Assembly (NCBI GenBank): GCA_028870995.1
Contig: JAGWOI010000022.1
Coordinates: 1-35,459, forward strand
DNA length: 35,459 bases
Direction: 5' to 3'
DNA from: Candidatus Omnitrophota bacterium
GTDB taxonomy: Bacteria > Omnitrophota > Gorgyraeia > Zapsychrales > Fredricksoniimonadaceae
Below are positions 33,075-35,459 of this stretch, piece after piece. Position 1 is the stretch's first letter. Each line of letters opens with the position of its first letter. Under the pieces are notes generated by a model. That model was not told the DNA's origin, did no database searches, and worked only from the letters and a program-made list of their open reading frames with translations. Position numbers and translations under genes: made by a program.

Positions 33075-34359
33075 AAACACTTTAAATACGATGTCAATCT
33101 TATTCAAGTTTTTTAAACGATCTTCCATGATGTTGATGGATGTTTTCTCTAAAGATGTCATAGTTGTCGGCATAGTTTCATTCATTGCCTCTTTATGTGA
33201 CATGTTGTTCAGCCTTGTCTTGGGTAGATCTTTGAATGAAGTGCTTTTCGGAAAAATCAATTTTATTTTCAGCTTAATTAGTTTGGGCGTCTTGACCTTA
33301 ACATTCAGTCAACAGACGGTTTTAATACGTATATTGTCAGATCCGGATGGGAATGAATCTAATTGGCGGAAATTCATGTGGAAGATTATCTCCCTGTCCG
33401 CTATAGCCGGTGTTCTTTATATTCTTTGCATAAACTTGTTTTATGGTTTATGGAGAGAAGGCATTTACATCTACATCGCAATGATGCTGCTGATTCTGAT
33501 CGAGTACCTGTCATCATTTTTAAGGGCGCACCATCGGTTCCTAAGATCTATCCTGATACTCAAAATACCTTCGGTCTTCTGTCTATGCCTGGCATTTTCT
33601 TATTTCGCCGTTTATCATCTTGTCAGCATGGACCATTTCCTTTCGTTTTATTCTCTTTGTCTATTGATACCGGTCTTTATAGGCCTAAGGGTCCTGAAAG
33701 GATATCCTAACGGACGAAGGGAAATCAGTGCTTCTTTGAAGAGCGGCGGAATGTTGTTCTTTTTAATAGGCCTGATGTTTATTTTAATGATATATGTTGA
33801 TCGCTTTCTTATTGTCAAAATCCTTGGATATGGGCCTTTGGGTGGATATTCTGCCATCTGGGTCATAATCAAAATTTACGATTTTATAACTTCTGTTTTT
33901 TATTTCACGCTTGTTCCCATTTATTCCCGCGGCAAACGCCTTGATTCTCTGAAAATCGACTCTGTCCTCTTTTTCATATTGGCGGCCCTTGTTTCTATGA
34001 CAATATTTTTTATGGGACCGCAGTTAATCCATTTCATGTTCCATGGCCGGTATGACCATGTCATAAATTTGTTAAAGTTTTTCATAATTACCGGAAGTTT
34101 GAAAATTATGTTTATTGTTCCTTCCGGCCTCATCTGTGGGTATTTACCTAACCATAGACTCCGGCAATTTTTTAAATTTTTGGTCGTCGGGTTGATAGGG
34201 TATTGTCTTGCCAGCTATATTTTAATTGTTCGAATAGGACTTATTGGCGCCTCGGTTGGGGGGATCATTATTTGGGCTTATTTGGTGGTCGTCGGTTATT
34301 GGATCAGCTTTGCACAGATAGAGGAAGAAAGAAATGTTAAGTTCGGTGGCGGACATTAA
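33067..34359 (+). CDS. Oligosaccharide flippase (Wzx/polysaccharide transporter type)
   Basis: This is a 430-residue protein with about 12 hydrophobic segments, starting with VFSKDVIVVGIVSFIASLCDMLFSLVLGRSLNEVLFG, the usual opening of Wzx/MATE-type lipid-linked oligosaccharide flippases. Charged residues in membrane segments (for example DRFLIVKILG near 240) also fit. It should move undecaprenyl-linked repeat units across the inner membrane. The ATG at 33067 overlaps the methyltransferase end, and a later Met near residue 21 is possible. Its end overlaps the next glycosyltransferase start by 26 bases. Presence of a Wzx implies a polymerase (Wzy) elsewhere or beyond the window; none was recognised here. 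Confidence 0.88.
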   Translation: MVKNTLNTMSILFKFFKRSSMMLMDVFSKDVIVVGIVSFIASLCDMLFSLVLGRSLNEVLFGKINFIFSLISLGVLTLTFSQQTVLIRILSDPDGNESNWRKFMWKIISLSAIAGVLYILCINLFYGLWREGIYIYIAMMLLILIEYLSSFLRAHHRFLRSILILKIPSVFCLCLAFSYFAVYHLVSMDHFLSFYSLCLLIPVFIGLRVLKGYPNGRREISASLKSGGMLFFLIGLMFILMIYVDRFLIVKILGYGPLGGYSAIWVIIKIYDFITSVFYFTLVPIYSRGKRLDSLKIDSVLFFILAALVSMTIFFMGPQLIHFMFHGRYDHVINLLKFFIITGSLKIMFIVPSGLICGYLPNHRLRQFFKFLVVGLIGYCLASYILIVRIGLIGASVGGIIIWAYLVVVGYWISFAQIEEERNVKFGGGH

Positions 34360-35329
34360 AAGGCTGACATGGCGGGCGATAAATTATTATTACCCTCCTT
34401 TGGCCATGAGACGTTTGAAACTGATATCGTCAGGCATCCCGCAGATTAATAACAATGAGCTCTTGCTTTTCGTTTGCACCAGAAATGAAGTCAAACGTAT
34501 TCCTTTTTTCCTTGAATACTACCGTTTGCGGGGTGTCGACAGGTTTTTTTTCATCGATAATGATTCACGCGATGAGACGAAGGAAGTCTTGTTATCACAA
34601 AAAGACGTATGTTTATTTCAAACGGATGAACCCTATTCGGATTCGTTGTATGGGATCAATTGGCAACAGGCCCTTGCCAGCAAATACGGCAGGAATAAAT
34701 GGTGCCTTTTGGTGGACATGGATGAATTCCTTGTTTATCCCCATTGCGAAGAGGTGCCCATAAAAGACCTGTGCCTTTCTTTGGACAGCGAGGGTAAAAA
34801 TGCCATGAAGGTGATGTTGTTGGATATGTATGCGGACGGGTTCCCTTCCGTCGAGACCAGGCAGCCTTTATGGGAGGTTTTCCCTTATTTTGATAAAGAT
34901 TCCCATTATCTATCCAGCTTCCATTTCAAAGAGGCGATGTTCGGAGGCGTGCGTAAACGCGTTTTTGGTGTGCATGCCTGTCTACAGAAGATTCCCCTTA
35001 TTAAGTATTCTCCCGCCATGAAGTTAAAAATCGGCATGCACCGCGTGCTGAATGTTGATCTGTCCAAGGTTGAGGGCATCTTACTTCATTTTAAATTTGA
35101 TTCTTTGTTTGCCCTGAAAGCAAACGAAGAGTCTCAACGCAAACAGCACTGGAAACAAGCCGTAGAGTATAACAAGTATTTGAGTCAGATTAAGCCAGGC
35201 AATAAATTTCAACTTTACAACCCTACGCATTCCGTTAAATACAAAAACAGCCAACAATTGGTTGATATGCGTCTCATGAAAACATCCGGGCAATTTGAAA
35301 GTTATGTGAGGACCACCCTTGGGAGATAG
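34334..35329 (+). CDS. Glycosyltransferase of the Glyco_tranf_2_4/GT92-like type
   Basis: The 331 residues contain LLFVCTRNEVKRIPFFLEYYRLRGVDRFFFIDNDSRDET, the opening of glycosyltransferases that use a GT-A fold with the DxD-equivalent in WCLLVDMDEFLVYP near residue 134. The family is common in surface-polysaccharide loci. Near residue 245 a KLKIGMHRV...LLHFKF segment gives the usual late His motif. The ATG overlaps the flippase gene and is preceded by GAGGAAGAAAG. Base composition returns toward that of the flanking genome here. Donor and acceptor are unknown. Confidence 0.82.
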   Translation: MLSSVADIKRLTWRAINYYYPPLAMRRLKLISSGIPQINNNELLLFVCTRNEVKRIPFFLEYYRLRGVDRFFFIDNDSRDETKEVLLSQKDVCLFQTDEPYSDSLYGINWQQALASKYGRNKWCLLVDMDEFLVYPHCEEVPIKDLCLSLDSEGKNAMKVMLLDMYADGFPSVETRQPLWEVFPYFDKDSHYLSSFHFKEAMFGGVRKRVFGVHACLQKIPLIKYSPAMKLKIGMHRVLNVDLSKVEGILLHFKFDSLFALKANEESQRKQHWKQAVEYNKYLSQIKPGNKFQLYNPTHSVKYKNSQQLVDMRLMKTSGQFESYVRTTLGR

Positions 35330-35333
35330 TTAG

Positions 35334-35459
35334 GTGAGAATAGCTTTTTTAATCTTAGCACACGATAATCCGCTTTCATTGACGCGGCTTTTGAAGTCCT
35401 TTTCCAACGATCATTTTCATATTTTTTTGCATGTTGATAAAAAATCCAAGATGGCTTAC
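35334..35459 (+). CDS. GT14-like (core-2/I-branching) glycosyltransferase, N-terminal fragment
   Basis: The frame starts at GTG 35334, with GGGAG eight bases upstream, and is open to the window end (42 codons). The peptide begins MRIAFLILAHDNP, has SLTRLLKSF and then IFLHVDKKS. This matches the start of bacterial members of the core-2/I-branching beta-1,6-N-acetylglucosaminyltransferase family (GT14), in which a LAH motif and an HxDKKS motif are conserved. It lies four bases after the preceding stop. Only the first 42 residues are visible, so the call rests on those two motifs. Confidence 0.65.
   Translation, partial: MRIAFLILAHDNPLSLTRLLKSFSNDHFHIFLHVDKKSKMAY

Noticed and set aside
1..35459. 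CRISPR arrays, rRNA genes, insertion sequences, toxin-antitoxin pairs or restriction systems.
   Set aside because: No regularly spaced repeats, transposase motifs or characteristic gene pairs were seen on either strand.

Overview
The window looks like a chromosomal contig from a member of the Omnitrophota (former OP3) or a close relative in the PVC-side candidate phyla. This is inferred mainly from the 1180-residue protein at 14446-17988. Its N-terminal block and its glycine-isoleucine-aspartate C-terminal block are ones I associate with the large secreted or membrane proteins of that phylum. Supporting signs are the divergent membrane pyrophosphatases, the bactofilin, and the mixture of envelope genes with lineage-specific regulators. 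No rRNA gene, CRISPR array, insertion sequence or intact prophage was seen. One tRNA gene is present.

Region 1 (1-3792) begins inside a carboxyl-terminal processing protease gene. It runs on through a divergent polysaccharide deacetylase and tsaD, which overlap or are tightly spaced. Three unusual genes follow: a bactofilin fused to an excisionase-type helix-turn-helix, a small membrane-anchored protein with the same type of helix-turn-helix, and a tyrosine-recombinase-like protein without its catalytic core. A tRNA-Ser(UGA) gene closes the region.

Region 2 (3793-12630) holds two full-length, clearly paralogous membrane pyrophosphatases. Both have the lysine that marks potassium-independent enzymes. 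Between them, on the minus strand, lie two small DUF5985-like membrane proteins and a winged-helix protein. On the plus strand lie an adenylate-kinase-like protein and a large P-loop protein of the HPr kinase/PEP carboxykinase type. A strong hairpin terminator ends the block.

Region 3 (12631-21692) contains a minus-strand histidine kinase/receiver pair, the 1180-residue multidomain protein, a zinc alcohol dehydrogenase, and an operon of a small exported helical protein, a histidine kinase and a Fis-type response regulator.

Region 4 (21693-26237) is a compact five-gene operon: ketosynthase, acyl carrier protein, alpha/beta hydrolase, HAD phosphatase and class III aminotransferase. A terminator follows it. 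It resembles a small dedicated acyl or amino-lipid pathway whose product I cannot name.

Region 5 (26286-35459) is a surface-polysaccharide cluster: a DUF2079 membrane protein, a UbiA-type decaprenyl-phosphate phosphoribosyltransferase-like enzyme, a GT9, two GT2s, a decayed FkbM methyltransferase, a SAM methyltransferase, a Wzx-type flippase, another glycosyltransferase, and the start of a GT14-like gene cut by the window edge. The part around 30.7-34.4 kb is visibly more A+T rich than the rest, as is common in exchanged O-antigen-type loci.
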